The position numbers were made by a program, and so were the translations under genes. 64,000 nt of DNA from Geosiphon pyriformis (lineage: Eukaryota; Glomeromycota; Glomeromycetes; Archaeosporales; Geosiphonaceae): the NCBI GenBank assembly GCA_016748015.1, contig JAAOMT010000577.1, positions 347,854-411,853 on the forward strand, given 5' to 3'. This document shows positions 34,141 through 44,559 of the stretch, in pieces. The notes under the pieces were generated by a model, which saw only the letters and a list, made by a program, of their open reading frames with translations, had not been told where the DNA came from and ran no database searches. Position 1 is the first letter of the stretch, and each line of letters starts with the position of its first letter.

Positions 34141-35898
34141 GTGGTGACCACACCAGATGCAACAACTCTAGAGTATTACCAGTCAATTTACACCCACTGC
34201 AAGCAAAGATTTAACATTCCAGACGGAATTGAAGTTGTCAAGAAATCAGTATACCAATACATTGAAAACCACATCAACAATTATCTTTTTGGAAATTACA
34301 ATATTTCAGAAGTTAGAAGCAACCTTTACAATAATTTAGTACACTATTCACAGTTGGGAACTGAAGACCTTAACAGTGAAACACTTGTCACTTACTTTCA
34401 AGAACTTAATTTTAACATTATCAAGTACTGTGAAGAAACATATCTAGTATAGTCTCAATACTCTATTGATTTTGAATCAGAGACTGAAACAAGCAACAAA
34501 GGCAAACAAAAATTGAAGCAATACTCAAAAACCACTCCAAATACTCCAATACTACTAAAAACAACTGCCAAACACTTACAAACACCTGAACAAGGAACCA
34601 GTTCAAAACTTCCACTTACTATCACACCTTTTCCAGCTTTACTTACATAAGCACAAACACCTAATTCACCCTTAAATTGATTTGCAAGACTAGAAGATTT
34701 TACATCACCCAGAAGTACCAGACAACAAAAACCCTTTCAAACTAGTTCCAATCTCCTTGACTTTCTAGCTGAAAATCAAAGTGAACACTCTGAGACAGTA
34801 GCGAATGAAGAAAACAACTCTAAAATATCTGAAGAAGAATTAATAGACAGTGAAAATGAAGAAAATGAAATAACAGCATATATCACAAAAATCCCTGAAT
34901 TTAATGGAGAAGACATTGAGACCAGTTCCCAAGAATGGCTCGACCAAGTTACTAAAGCTGGAGATGTAAATGGATGAAATGCTGCCAGAATGTTAAGAAC
35001 AATTTTCTACTTTCTTAAAGAAACAGCAGGCAAATGATTTGAAAACTCGACCACCTCTTTTAATGACTGGACAGCTTTCAAAACTGCCTTCTTAGAACAA
35101 CTTACCAATAACAACACCTCAATCACATTTCAAAATTGTTTTCACAATATCAAACAAGAGCCCTCCGAATCTGTCATGACTTATATTGGGAAATTCAACA
35201 AATTTCTCAGACAAATTTGCCAACTTGAAACTAATGATTATTATTCCGATGCTCAAATTTTGGATCAATTTATTGCTGGTTTAAAGAATAAACTGATTAA
35301 AAAGATTCGCCCACATGTCCCAGAAGATTTAAATTCTGCCATTCAGCATGCAAAAAGATATAAAATGACCATGTAAAAAACCAATCATACAAAACTCGTA
35401 AACTTAGCCATTGGAGAGACCAGCTCAGCAGCTGAAAGGAAAATTGACCAACTCACAAAGAAAGTTGAAAACTATTTCACCAACCAACAACAACAGCAAC
35501 CCCAAAGATATTAACCATCCCAAAGATAGAATCAAAACAACTTCATATCATCCTCTAATAACCAGCCTTAGAATTGTCATTACTGTAAAATTCCTGGCCA
35601 CTGGAAAAGAGATTGCAGAAAGCTACAACAAGACCAACAAAACAGGAGTAATCAACATTACCTTTTACCACAACAATTTTATTACCAACCACCACTACCA
35701 CCAGCTTACTATTTACCAAGACTGCAATATCAAACCGACTACTATCAATCTGTTCCATAGCCAATGCAACAACAGTATCGACAATCTATTCAACATTACC
35801 AAGTATCTGCTTGAAGATTGGTTCAACAAAACCAATTTGCACCACAAAACCAATTCGCAACAAACAACAATAGAATCAACCCAAATAACCAATTAGTT
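34141..35898 (+). pseudogene. Gag of element B
   Basis: Frame 1 throughout. N-terminal domain 34141-34452 ('LEYYQSIYTHCKQRFNIPDG', 'SEVRSNLYNNLVHYSQL'), parallel in layout to the family-2 Gag N-terminus. Next an acidic linker (34780-34870), then capsid (34890-35376: 'PEFNGEDIETSSQEWLDQVT', 'MTYIGKFNKFLRQICQLE', 'DQFIAGLKNKLIKKIRP'). The CCHC knuckle near 35572-35615 reads 'CHYCKIPGHWKRDC'. A Gln-rich tail follows. Stops near 34450, 34648, 34678, 34976, 35036, 35374, 35512 and 35566 replace mainly Gln or Trp. The start is provisional: GTG at 34141, no ATG nearby. Confidence 0.85.
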
Positions 35899-35989
35899 CT
35901 CTGAAATCCAGCTCAGCCAAGACCCACCCATTATCATACTCAATCTAGCTATCTTACAATACTTGAAGAACAGAATTTTTACCATACTG

Positions 35990-36555
35990 CACTCTTGGAA
36001 GGTAGAGCTGCAGCATGACAACAAAACTCTTCCTATACTCCTACCACAATTTCACTAGCCAGAATTGCTGAAAACGCCAACCTTTCAGATATATTCTCTT
36101 TTGAGTTTGAAGCAAATGAGTTACTATTTCTGCTTAGCAATACAGCCGCCAACGAACAAAAAGCAATCACTGCTATGTACACTGAAGCAGAAGTTAAAGA
36201 AAAGGCAATTCGCTTGATTCTAGACAGTGGATCTGCCAGAAGCATCATCACTTATTAGTTAATGCAACAGTTAAAGAGAAATGTCAACTGACCAGCTCAA
36301 ACAGTAATTGTCACTGCTAATGGCATGAAAAAAATTCCAGTAGGAGAAATTGACAATTTTCCATTCACTCTTAATGAAATCACCATTTCAGTTAAAGTTC
36401 TTGTAATGAACATGCCCCAGTATCAAGCCCTTGTCAGAAATGATTGGCTCCAAAAAGCCAATGCAAAATTAGACTGGAAAACCCAAGAATTACAACTTTC
36501 TTATCAAGGACAATATGTCCGAGTACCCACTACTTGTGGTACATTCAACAAATAA
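35990..36555 (+). pseudogene. Aspartic protease of element B
   Basis: Retropepsin-like domain in the Gag frame. 'LILDSGSARSIITY' holds the catalytic Asp-Ser-Gly at 36223-36231, intact. The C-terminal half is open at 36325-36555 ('KKIPVGEIDNFPFTLNEITI', 'VRNDWLQKANAKLDW'). Stops near 36016, 36256 and 36289 are single nonsense changes. The preceding 'EKAITAMYTEAEV' matches A ('EKLITAMYTNAKI'), showing common descent of families 1 and 2. Confidence 0.85.
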
Positions 36556-36739
36556 TCAGAGAAAGTACCTGTCTTTAAATTTGAAGAAAAGGAAGAAAAG
36601 CCTGTAGTTGAAACATTTATGGCAATTGAATCAACATCTAACTGGGCTGAAGAAACTGAGCAAATGTATTTTGCAACAAACTTATATTCAGAGGAACCAG
36701 AAACTTCTGAATGGAACATCCCATATTCTAAACCAGAAC

Positions 36740-37380
36740 CAAAGAAATGACACCCTTACATTCTGCTCAAATGCAAGGACTGCTACAAAAAACTTTTCTC
36801 AATGGGAGCCTGCATTTCATCTGAAGAAGAATATGAAAATCATACTTGTTATTACTGCAAGGCTTGCCACAGAGAACGATAGAGCCATCTAATAAAAAAA
36901 AGCGGAAAATAGGACAACACCCCTTGTTTGACTTGTGGAAATATGCTACCAGAAGAATGCATTTGGATTGATATAGCAATGAGAGGAGGAGTTTGCGATC
37001 AAACCTGCCAATATGTTTTATTAATTTCAAAAAAAGTCAAAAAAGGAACACTTTTTGATACAACATACAACAATGCTCTCAACAAACTTTATCACTACCC
37101 TCATGATGCTAAGATGATTTTCAACCTAGTAATGGCATTAGTTAATGGAGCTACCAAAGAAGATGTTTGTTAAATAAAAGAAGCAGAATACATTGAATAC
37201 ACCATGGAATTAGCTGGATTTAATTATGAAGATAAAGTAAAAATGTACTATCAAATCGCAAGTTACACCTACTTGACTAAAGAAGCTCAAGCTCAATGGC
37301 TAGAACAAATGAACATTAAATTATGTAAGGAATACATAATGCTTTGTGATGAACAATAGTGTTCTGAATGCTACGCTCTT
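36740..37380 (+). pseudogene. Cys-rich modules of element B
   Basis: Between protease and dUTPase, same frame. Module 1 (36772-37020): 'CKDCYKKLFSMGAC', 'HTCYYCKACHRER', 'PCLTCGNMLPEECIW', 'GVCDQTCQYVLLIS', giving pairs CX2C, CX2C, CX2C and CX3C. Module 2 near 37324-37370: 'LCKEYIMLCDEQ', a stop, 'CSECYALSIP'. A helical linker ('NALNKLYHYPHDAKMIF', 'LTKEAQAQWLEQMNIKL') separates them. Likely zinc-binding by Cys spacing. I recognise no named family. Confidence 0.65.
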
Positions 37381-37389
37381 AGCATTCCC

Positions 37390-37926
37390 TTGCCCAGCAA
37401 AAGTAATGAATACAAAATTGAATTTGGAAAACCTGAAGCAACAGAAAAAATTGAAACAACACCCATTTATCTCATCAAAAATCAGCCTGTCTTACAACTT
37501 AAATACTTCAACAACAACGGACAAAGAATAAAACCCAAAAAAGCACATGAAATTAATGCTGGATATAACCTAAGATATCCAGACAAGAATACTCTCATTC
37601 TCAAATCCAAATCTCTCACAAAAATCAACCTCAAAATTGCTCTCAAAATCCCGCCAGGAGCAATGGTTCAAATTGCCTTCCAGTTTTTTCTGGCAAGCAA
37701 AGGAATCAATGTCAGAGGAGAAATAATCAATGCTAAATATACTGGTAACATAACAGTAATACTCCAAAATGAAACTGACAAGCCGTTTAAGATTAAACAT
37801 GCTGAGAAAATTGCCCAAGCCATTTATTTACCCTTAATCAATATTTTGGGTTTACAATTAGTCAATCAAAAAGAACTATTGAGAAAAAATGAAAGAGGAA
37901 CCCAAGGTTTTGGTTTAACTAGATGA
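37390..37926 (+). pseudogene. dUTPase domain of element B
   Basis: All five trimeric-dUTPase motifs can be placed in one open stretch. Motif 1 'NAGYNLRYP' (37555-37581), motif 2 'MVQIAFQFFLASKGIN', motif 3 'RGEIINAKYTGNI' (37714-37752), motif 4 'AEKIAQAIYLPL' (37801-37836), motif 5 'ERGTQGFGLTR' (37891-37923). The catalytic Asp of motif 3 is Asn (37729-37731), the Asp of motif 1 is Asn, and the Arg-Ser of motif 2 is missing, so this copy should be inactive. The TGA after motif 5 is followed by a further beta-rich stretch ('NILIPNIYIPEGTKKI') up to RT. Confidence 0.85.
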
Positions 37927-38299
37927 TTTACAGTTCCAATAAACATAGCCCTCAATGAACAGAAAGAATCTCACCAGATTTTATGACTTCTACAACCAAT
38001 TACCATTTCACCCTTTGAAGAACACTCTGAAATTTACACTTGTAAAAAGCCAACAACTACACAACAAATTTTTGAGTCCAATGAACAAATCTGCTTGGAA
38101 CATAATATCTTGATCCCAAACATTTATATTCCAGAAGGAACAAAGAAAATCTGAGTTACTTTTTACAATCCCAACAATTTCCCCATAGTTTTATTAAATA
38201 ACTTAGAAATTGGAGTTATTTACAGTAATATCTTTCAACAAGAATTATCCCAAACAGTCCCCAATTTCTCTGAAATTATTGAATATTTACTACCAAAAA

Positions 38300-39240
38300 T
38301 CAACCCAAACCCAGCTCTGAAAACTACCATGTTGTCATGGAAAAACTATCTCGAATTAACATAGAACAACTTGAACCACAACAACAGAGCCAGCTCAAAG
38401 AGCTAATTGCAAAATTTGCCGATATCTTTGCTGAAAACAACAATGACTTAGGAAAAACCAATTTGGTCCAACACCAAATCTATACAGAAGATGCCAAACC
38501 AAGGTAACAGCAAGCCTACTGAGTTGCTCCAGAAAGCCACCAATTTATCTGCGAAGAAGTACAATGGATGTTCAACAATGGGCTTATCCAACCATCAATG
38601 AGTCCATGGGCCTCACTTGTGATTTTAGTTAAAAAAAAAATGGAAAGATATGATTTTGTGTTGATTATCGACAACTTAACAGTATTACCATTGGAGATGC
38701 CTACCTTTTTCCTCAAATTGATAACATGCTAGATGCTCTTGGGAAGTTCAAATACTTTTCAACATTAGATTTAGAAAGTCAATACTGGCAAGTTGCCATG
38801 GATCCCAAAGATCATCCCAAAACAGCATTCACCACTCAAGGAGGAAATTACAAGTTCAATGTAATGTCTTTTAGATTATGCAATGCACCAGCAACATTCC
38901 AAAGACTCATGGATGTTGTTTACAAAGGTCTTCTTTGGAAATCAATAGTTGTCTATCTTAATGATACTGATGTTTATTCATCATCTTTTGAATTACACTT
39001 AAAACACCTGCACAAAGTTTTTCAACGATTATGGAAAGCAGGATTGAAACTGAACATCGAAAAATGCTACTTTGGAAAAACAAGTTTGGCCTTTCTTGGT
39101 CACATTGTTAGCCAAGATAGAATTAAACCAGACTCTGGAAAAATCAGCACTGTCAAAAACTTCAAGACTTCACAAAATATCACAGAATTAAAAAAATTTA
39201 TTGGATTAGCATCCTATTACTGAAAATTTATTAAAGGATT
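38300..39240 (+). pseudogene. Reverse transcriptase of element B
   Basis: Starts in another frame than Gag-dUTPase ('EKLSRINIEQLEPQQQSQL', 'LIAKFADIFAENN', 'NGLIQPSMSPWASLVILV'), then shifts by a lost A in the A-run at 38631-38640 into 'NGKI', a stop, 'FCVDYRQLNSI'. The open stretch 38726-39223 holds 'TLDLESQYWQVAMD' (motif A), 'VMSFRLCNAPATFQR' (motif B), 'VVYLNDTDVYS' (motif C; YLDD changed to YLND) and 'CYFGKTSLAFLGHIVSQDRI' (thumb). Two stops at 38506 and 38518 lie upstream. Non-functional. Confidence 0.9.
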
Positions 39241-39770
39241 CTCAGAAATCACAAAACCCCTTAACCAGCTTACTACTAAAAACGTTGAATACAAATGGAC
39301 GGAAAAACACCAAAAAGCTTTTGAAATTCTTAAAGAAAAGCTGACAACAGCTTCAATTCTCGCCTACTCAGACTTCAGTAACCAATTTTGACTAGCTACA
39401 GATGCTTCTTATACTGCCTTTGATGCCATCTTATCACAATTAGATAACAACAGAAACAAGCGAGTAATCACTTATGCTAGTAGAACATTAAAACCAGCTG
39501 AGAAAAACTACTCTGCCACAGAACTAGAAACAGCAGCCGTAATTTGGGCCTTACACCACTTCAACCTTTATTTCAGGCCTAAAAAATTCGACATTATCAC
39601 TGATAATATTGGACTCAAATGGCTTCAAAATAAAATCACTTAGCTGAATGCCAAACAAACCCAATAGACAGAATTTTTAGCCAACTACTAATATATTATA
39701 CACCACAAATCAGGAAAACTTCATACCAATGTTGATTGTCTTTCAAGAATGAGGCAAAATTAGAATACAA
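39240..39770 (+). pseudogene. RNase H of element B
   Basis: 'HQKAFEILKEKLTTASILAY' leads into 'LATDASYTAFDAILSQ', where the catalytic TDAS is intact. 'ITYASRTLKPAEKNYSATEL' carries the Glu helix, 'FDIITDNIGLKWLQNK' the third acidic position, and 'HHKSGKLHTNVDCLSR' the His/Asp end. Stops near 39388 (TGA), 39640 and 39664 (TAG) fit Trp and Gln. It would remove the RNA template during reverse transcription. Confidence 0.85.
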
Positions 39771-39809
39771 AACCAACACCCATTTGAATTAACAACAAAA
39801 CAACAAACA

Positions 39810-41195
39810 ATGAACCATGAAAACTACAACAATCTTAAACAATATTTGGAGACATTAACAATTCCAACAGATTGGTTCTCAGATAAAAAACATCAGTTAC
39901 AATAACAAGCCAAACAATACTTCTTATACAACAACATGATTTATTATCGAAACTTCAGAAACCCAGACAATCTACTCAGATTAATACAAGAACATGAAAA
40001 AAAAACTATTTTATATAACATGCACTCAAACCCTTCATTAACACACCTAGGAAAAGACAGCACCACCCAGAGAACACTAGAATATTACTTTTGGCCTCAA
40101 ATGAGAAAAAACATTCATGAATTTGTTAAGTCTTATAATAGTTGTCAAAAAAGAAAAGGAACTCACCCTACAGAATCTTTAAATCCAATCAAAGTTGAAC
40201 AGCCTTTTGACTGAGTTGGTATCAATTTAGTCGGACCACTACTTATCACAAACCAAGGAAACCATTATATTGCAGTAGCTGTAGACTATCTCACCAAATG
40301 GCCTGAAGCCAGAGCCATTCAATAAGCAGATGCAAAATCAGTAGCAAACTTCATCTACAAAAACATTATTTGTAGACATGGATGTCCAATAAAACTTTTA
40401 TCTGATCAAGGAACACATTTCGTGAACAATTTAATCCAGGAAATTTGTGGACAATTTAATGTCAAGAGACTATTATCTTTGCTTTACCATCCACAAACAA
40501 ATGGACTTGTAGAACATTTCAACAGAACATTGTGTGAATTATTAGCCAAAGTCTCAACCAATTTTGAGCAAGAATAGGATCTCTTTATTCCATCAGTGTT
40601 ACTAGCATATAGAACACTAAAACAAGATATCACAAAACACATACCATTTGATTTAACCTATAGAAGGACAGCAATGTTACCAATTAGTTTCACAATGGAA
40701 ACATATCCAGTACAACCAATTAATAAAGACAACTTTCAGGAAACACTACAATGAAGAGCCTATACACTGCTTAGCACATTGGAAGGAAAACGACGAATAG
40801 CAGCCACCCATATTAAATACTCCCAAGCTCAACAAAAAAAATGGCATGACAACAAATTGCCACCAATCACTAATGAATTTAAAATTGGAAACAAAGTTCT
40901 CTTACACAGAACTAAAGCTAAAAAACAATGGAGTAAAAAATTTAAAAATAAATAAGATAGACCATTTTTTATTCATAAAGTTCTAGACAACGGATTATAC
41001 AAGATAAGACTTGATGACAAAATCTTAGCAAAAGTTGCACATGGAGATCATTTGAAACACTATAATTCCAGAAACAATCTTGAATCATTAATTTCACAAA
41101 TTAGTATACATTCTTCTTTAATTAATCCCGAAAATATTCTCCAAAATTTAGAACCAATAATTGTTATTGAACAACCTCCCAACTTGAACACTTAA
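39810..41195 (+). pseudogene. Integrase of element B
   Basis: Frame shifts between RNase H and here (about 39780). N-terminal zinc region: 'MHSNPSLTHLGKDS' and 'VKSYNSCQKRKG', with one Cys of the HHCC motif changed to Tyr. Catalytic core: 'GINLVGPLLITN' (first Asp is Asn), 'KLLSDQGTHF' (second Asp kept), 'PQTNGLVEHFNRTL' (Glu kept). C-terminal GPF/Y-type module near 40925-41080 ('KKQWSKKF', 'RPFFIHKVLDNGLYKIRLDD'). Stops near 40203, 40323, 40575, 40752 and 40953. Ends TAA 41193-41195. Confidence 0.9.
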
Positions 41196-41317
41196 CTTAA
41201 ATTTATTATTATAGTTATCTCCTTATAATTTAGAAACAATCTCACAAAAACAAAGCAAAAATAACATAAAAATTCATACACCAAAAATAATTTTCTTTTA
41301 TTTTTAAATCTCTTATA

Positions 41318-42004
41318 ATGACTATTCCTCAAAACATTCAACAATTATCTCAAAAACTAATGTTAGCTTTAAAAACAATACCCAAATTATCCATTACTGT
41401 TACTAGAAACCACATTAATTATATCTAAACAGAAGTAGTTACAAATTTAGCCCCAAATTCACAAAAATATTACCCATATAAGAAGAACACAAGAAGTTAT
41501 TCTGAAATTCACCTGCCAGAACTTTTAAAGCTTGCTTTAAGGGAAAACTTAATGCTCACTTCTATTAGTATTCCACCAAATGCTACTATTCAACAAAAAC
41601 TTCAACTGTGTCTTAATGAAGAAAACTACGATTATACTCCAATATATAGATATTTCTACATTGGAAAAACACTTCACGAATGAAAATGGAAGCTTACAGC
41701 AGCAAATCTCACAAAAAAGCTATTCGGAAACAACTTCACAATGAATTCAAGACAACAGCTGGACCTACAAACAGTTGTTATAAACTAAGAGCTGCTCTTA
41801 GACTTTATAACCTATTCCACACCTGTGAAAACGTTTTACAAAACCCAATTTTACAGCCTTTGAAGATTCAATACATTGGAAAGCTTACAGAACTGAAATT
41901 TCAACAATTTTCAGACAAAATTTCTTCAATAATTTTGGATTATTTTCTGGAAATTACAGACAGTACTTGGACTTCAACAGAGCTCAGTCTTGAAGAGGAG
42001 GTTA
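41318..42004 (+). pseudogene. ORF3 of element B, unknown protein after integrase
   Basis: Starts ATG 41318, 122 bp after the integrase stop, and would give roughly 230 residues. Begins 'MTIPQNIQQLSQKLMLAL', matching D ORF3 'MEITNNIHLLAQQLFQLI'. An in-frame TAA at about 41426 and TGA at about 41681 fit Gln and Trp. One shift near 41700-41750 joins it to the open stretch 41680-42036 ('LRLYNLFHTCENVLQNPILQ', 'KLTELKFQQFSDKISSIIL'), which parallels D 'RLYTRF' and 'KIINVQFEKLQNKITQIIL'. No membrane segment, signal peptide or known motif, so not env-like by sequence; probably helical. The coding end runs to the LTR edge. Confidence 0.7.
41991..42003 (+). promoter_or_regulatory. Polypurine tract of element B
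   Basis: The G/A run 'gaagaggagg' lies immediately before the 3' LTR start, the normal site for plus-strand priming. It overlaps the end of the ORF3 reading frame. Confidence 0.65.
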
Positions 42005-42990
42005 TATTACCAGACGAAATTAGAGATATTATTTAGCATGAAATTATTTTTATAATTCTTATTATTAATTAGCATATATTATCATTTCAAATTATCACTT
42101 ATTACATTAGTAAAATGTCCGAAATTATCATTTAATTAATAACCCAATTTGTACATAACACAAATATAACCTAATTGCAATGATCAATCATGTAATACTC
42201 CAAAATATGTAACATTCAAAAGTTTGCCAAAATTTGTAAAAATTCACTGAAATAATTGATAGTTCACCGAAATATCTAATAGTTCACAGAAATAACTTGT
42301 AGTTTGCCGAAATGTATCTTTAGTTCAGCAAAATTGTAAAAAAGAGCAAAGTTCAAGTTCATAGAATAATGTTACAACAAGTTGTAAAAAAGAAGAGCTT
42401 TTCTCTTCGAGAAAATATATCTTACTTTAGATTTATTACTTAAAACCATTTCTACACACACAAAAAGAAATAAAATATCAAATAATTTGAAAAACCAATT
42501 TCTTTAAAATATTGCACTTGGAAAATCTCCAAAAAACCCAACTAATGTTTTGAAATTGATTAGCTACCAATTTCAGTAAACTGTTAGTGACTCCAGGCCT
42601 GGATAGAAAATGTTTTCCTTAACAGAATTCTATTTCTTTTACATTACTTTTATTTTCTTTCTTTTATTTTCTTATTATAATGATTAGGGTAGCCTACAGA
42701 CAAGATTCCTGTAGAAAAGTTGATTTTCACAGCAAAGTAACTACACATTTTTAGTGAGCTTCCAGATGAGCAATTCTTAGGAAAAAGTTGACGTTTACTA
42801 CAACATAATTACACAAAGCAACTGGCATAGAATTGGCCATTCTACTTATAAGCCCAGCAGTTCAAATTATAGGAGATAATTTGAAAATAAATTCAGTTAT
42901 TAGAGGTTCAAACACTTCCCATAATCATGAATTAATAGCATTACAACAAACATACAAGAGCTAAGAAGAGACCAAAAACCTTCGGTAATA
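42005..42990 (+). repeat. 3' LTR of element B
   Basis: 986 bp, TATTACCAGACG (TG changed to TA) to TTCGGTAATA (CA changed to TA). Aligns with 33089-34095 over its length, with differences mostly C/T or G/A. Lacks one 21-bp 'agttcaccaaaatatctaat' unit present in the 5' LTR. On the right it joins the middle of a minus-strand family-2 LTR. Confidence 0.9.
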
Positions 42991-43696
42991 CTATAGCATC
43001 CCAAAACCACAGTTTTGTCAATTTTTTTCTCAGCTTGATGGCTGGTATTCCTCCTGGTAAGCTATCCTTAATTGAGTGTTCTACCTTTATTTTTGGGTCT
43101 TTTACCAGTTACATTTATTTTGATGTCAGTACCCTGCGCATTAATCTTCAATAAAGTTAGTAAACAACAATAAAATCAAAGCAAAAAATAAAGAAAAAAA
43201 AAGAAAATAAAGAAAAAAAAGAAATAAGCCAAGGTGATTTGCAAATTAGTATTCCATGAATAGTCATGATCAAGAGCTATTGTTCCAGTGTGGTTAAGTA
43301 TCAATTACTATCAACATGAAGTGTTGATAGTGGAAGTGGATTTGAGATAACAAATAGTTATTTTATTAGATGATTGTGATTTGGGGAGTTGCTTAGATTA
43401 AATCTAAACTGAGAGGTCTGTTTTTTTAATTTCTAATACTACTGTTATATATATATAATTGAGATTCCTCAATTCCTCAATTCTTCATGACAGGAATCCT
43501 GGAATTTCTGGAATCCTGTGATTCCTTTGGGAAGAATCCTGGAATTATGGAATCCTGCGATTCCTTATGAGAATCCTTCAATTCCTGAAATTCTGCAATT
43601 CCTAAAAGGAATCCTAGAATTTTTCATTTACTATGTCTACTTCTGATTGGCTAATAACTATGCTAATATATCTTTCCTATATTTTTAGGAGTAACA
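42991..43696 (-). repeat. Family-2 LTR, 3' end missing
   Basis: On minus it starts TGTTACTCCTAAAAATATAG at 43696, with U3 GGAATCC/GGAATTC repeats at 43480-43620 and a TATATATA box near 43447. It breaks at 42991 in what should be the middle of the 3' third (compare 52820: 'ccaaaactacagtttcattaattttttt'). It abuts the integrase of C on its 5' side, cutting that gene after the catalytic Glu. It was therefore probably the 5' LTR of an element inserted into C, whose remainder was lost at the junction with B. Confidence 0.85.
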
Positions 43697-44330
43697 CTGG
43701 TTTTTTTGACTGATCTTGGTAATTGTTTCACACAATGTTCTATTGAATTTTTCAATTAATCCATTGGTTTGTAGATGGTATAGTAATGACAATGGTCTTT
43801 TAATTCCAAATCTTTGACTTAATTCTGTCAATGTTCTATTCACAAGATGAGTTTTTTAATCTAATAGTAGTTTTTTTGGACATCTATGTTGACAGATCAA
43901 ATCTTAATGAACAAATTTGACAACAAATTTTACATCCACTCTTTGAATGGGTTTTGCTTCTGGCCATTTTGTGAGATAATTTATAACTACTGTGATATAT
44001 CTGTTGCCTTTACTAGTAATTGTTAATGGTCTGACCAAGTCAATTTCAATGCAATCAAATAGTTGTTCTACTTTAATTGGTCTCAATAGTTTACTGGGTT
44101 TTGTTCCTTCTCTTCTCTAACAAGTATCACAATTTTGAACATATTAGATAATGTCTAAATACATAGATGGCCAATAGTATCTTTTTCTGGTTCTTTTCAT
44201 GGTTGTTTCTTTATAGAAATGTTCTGCTGTTGGATCTGAGTGCATGTTAAACAATATTGTCTCTTTCTCTGGTTCTGTGATTACTTTGGTTGGTTGGTCT
44301 GAATTCTTTCTGTTCTTTTAGTAAAGTATA
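43697..44330 (-). pseudogene. Integrase of element C, truncated
   Basis: HHCC region: 'MHSDPTAEHFYKET' and 'NCDTC'. Core: 'CIEIDLVRPLTIT' (first Asp kept), 'KKLLLD', a stop, 'KTHLVNRTL' (second Asp kept), 'LQTNGLIEKFNRTLCETITK' (Glu kept). The open part is 43904-44086. Cut at 'KISQKNQ' by the LTR starting at 43696; the C-terminal module is lost. Confidence 0.85.
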
Positions 44331-44559
44331 TTTTGGTGATTGATAAAATATTTTGATTGTTGTTTTATGTTGTTTTGTTCTTTTTGAGATAATTTTTTCT
44401 TGAACAATTGAGTATTTATATAATATTAGAGTTGTTGATATTTTTGTATATTCATTTTTTTTTTGTTATATTTTTTTTTGGTTTGAAATGTTTTTTTTTA
44501 GATTTGTCTCATTCGTAACAGACCATTAGCATTTCCATTTTCTTTTCCTTTTTTTATAA

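Larger units (their letters stand above)
33089..42990 (+). mobile_element. Gypsy element B (family 1), two LTRs, about 9.9 kb
   Basis: Complete layout: LTR 33089-34095, primer site, Gag with CCHC, protease, Cys module, dUTPase, RT, RNase H, integrase, ORF3, polypurine tract, LTR 42005-42990. Differences between its LTRs are almost all transitions, plus one extra 21-bp repeat unit in the 5' LTR. The Gag-to-dUTPase part stays in one frame for about 3.8 kb, interrupted only by nonsense codons. The flanks do not match each other: gag of A' on the left, a minus-strand LTR fragment on the right, and no target duplication. Confidence 0.9.

Noticed and set aside
34141-38340. TGA read as Trp (alternative genetic code) in element B
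   Set aside because: Many TGA codons sit at Trp positions, but TGG also encodes Trp there, and TAG/TAA replace Gln in the same frame. Decay explains all three.
38290-38340. Programmed frameshift between dUTPase and RT in B
   Set aside because: No clear slippery heptamer in the right phase, and A has no frame change at this place. An ordinary indel is simpler.
41318-42036. ORF3 as an envelope gene
   Set aside because: No signal peptide, transmembrane segment or cleavage site is visible in any of the three copies. Only the position is env-like.
43480-43620. CRISPR-like direct repeats
   Set aside because: Units are degenerate, partly palindromic and without spacers, and they recur at the same place in every family-2 LTR.
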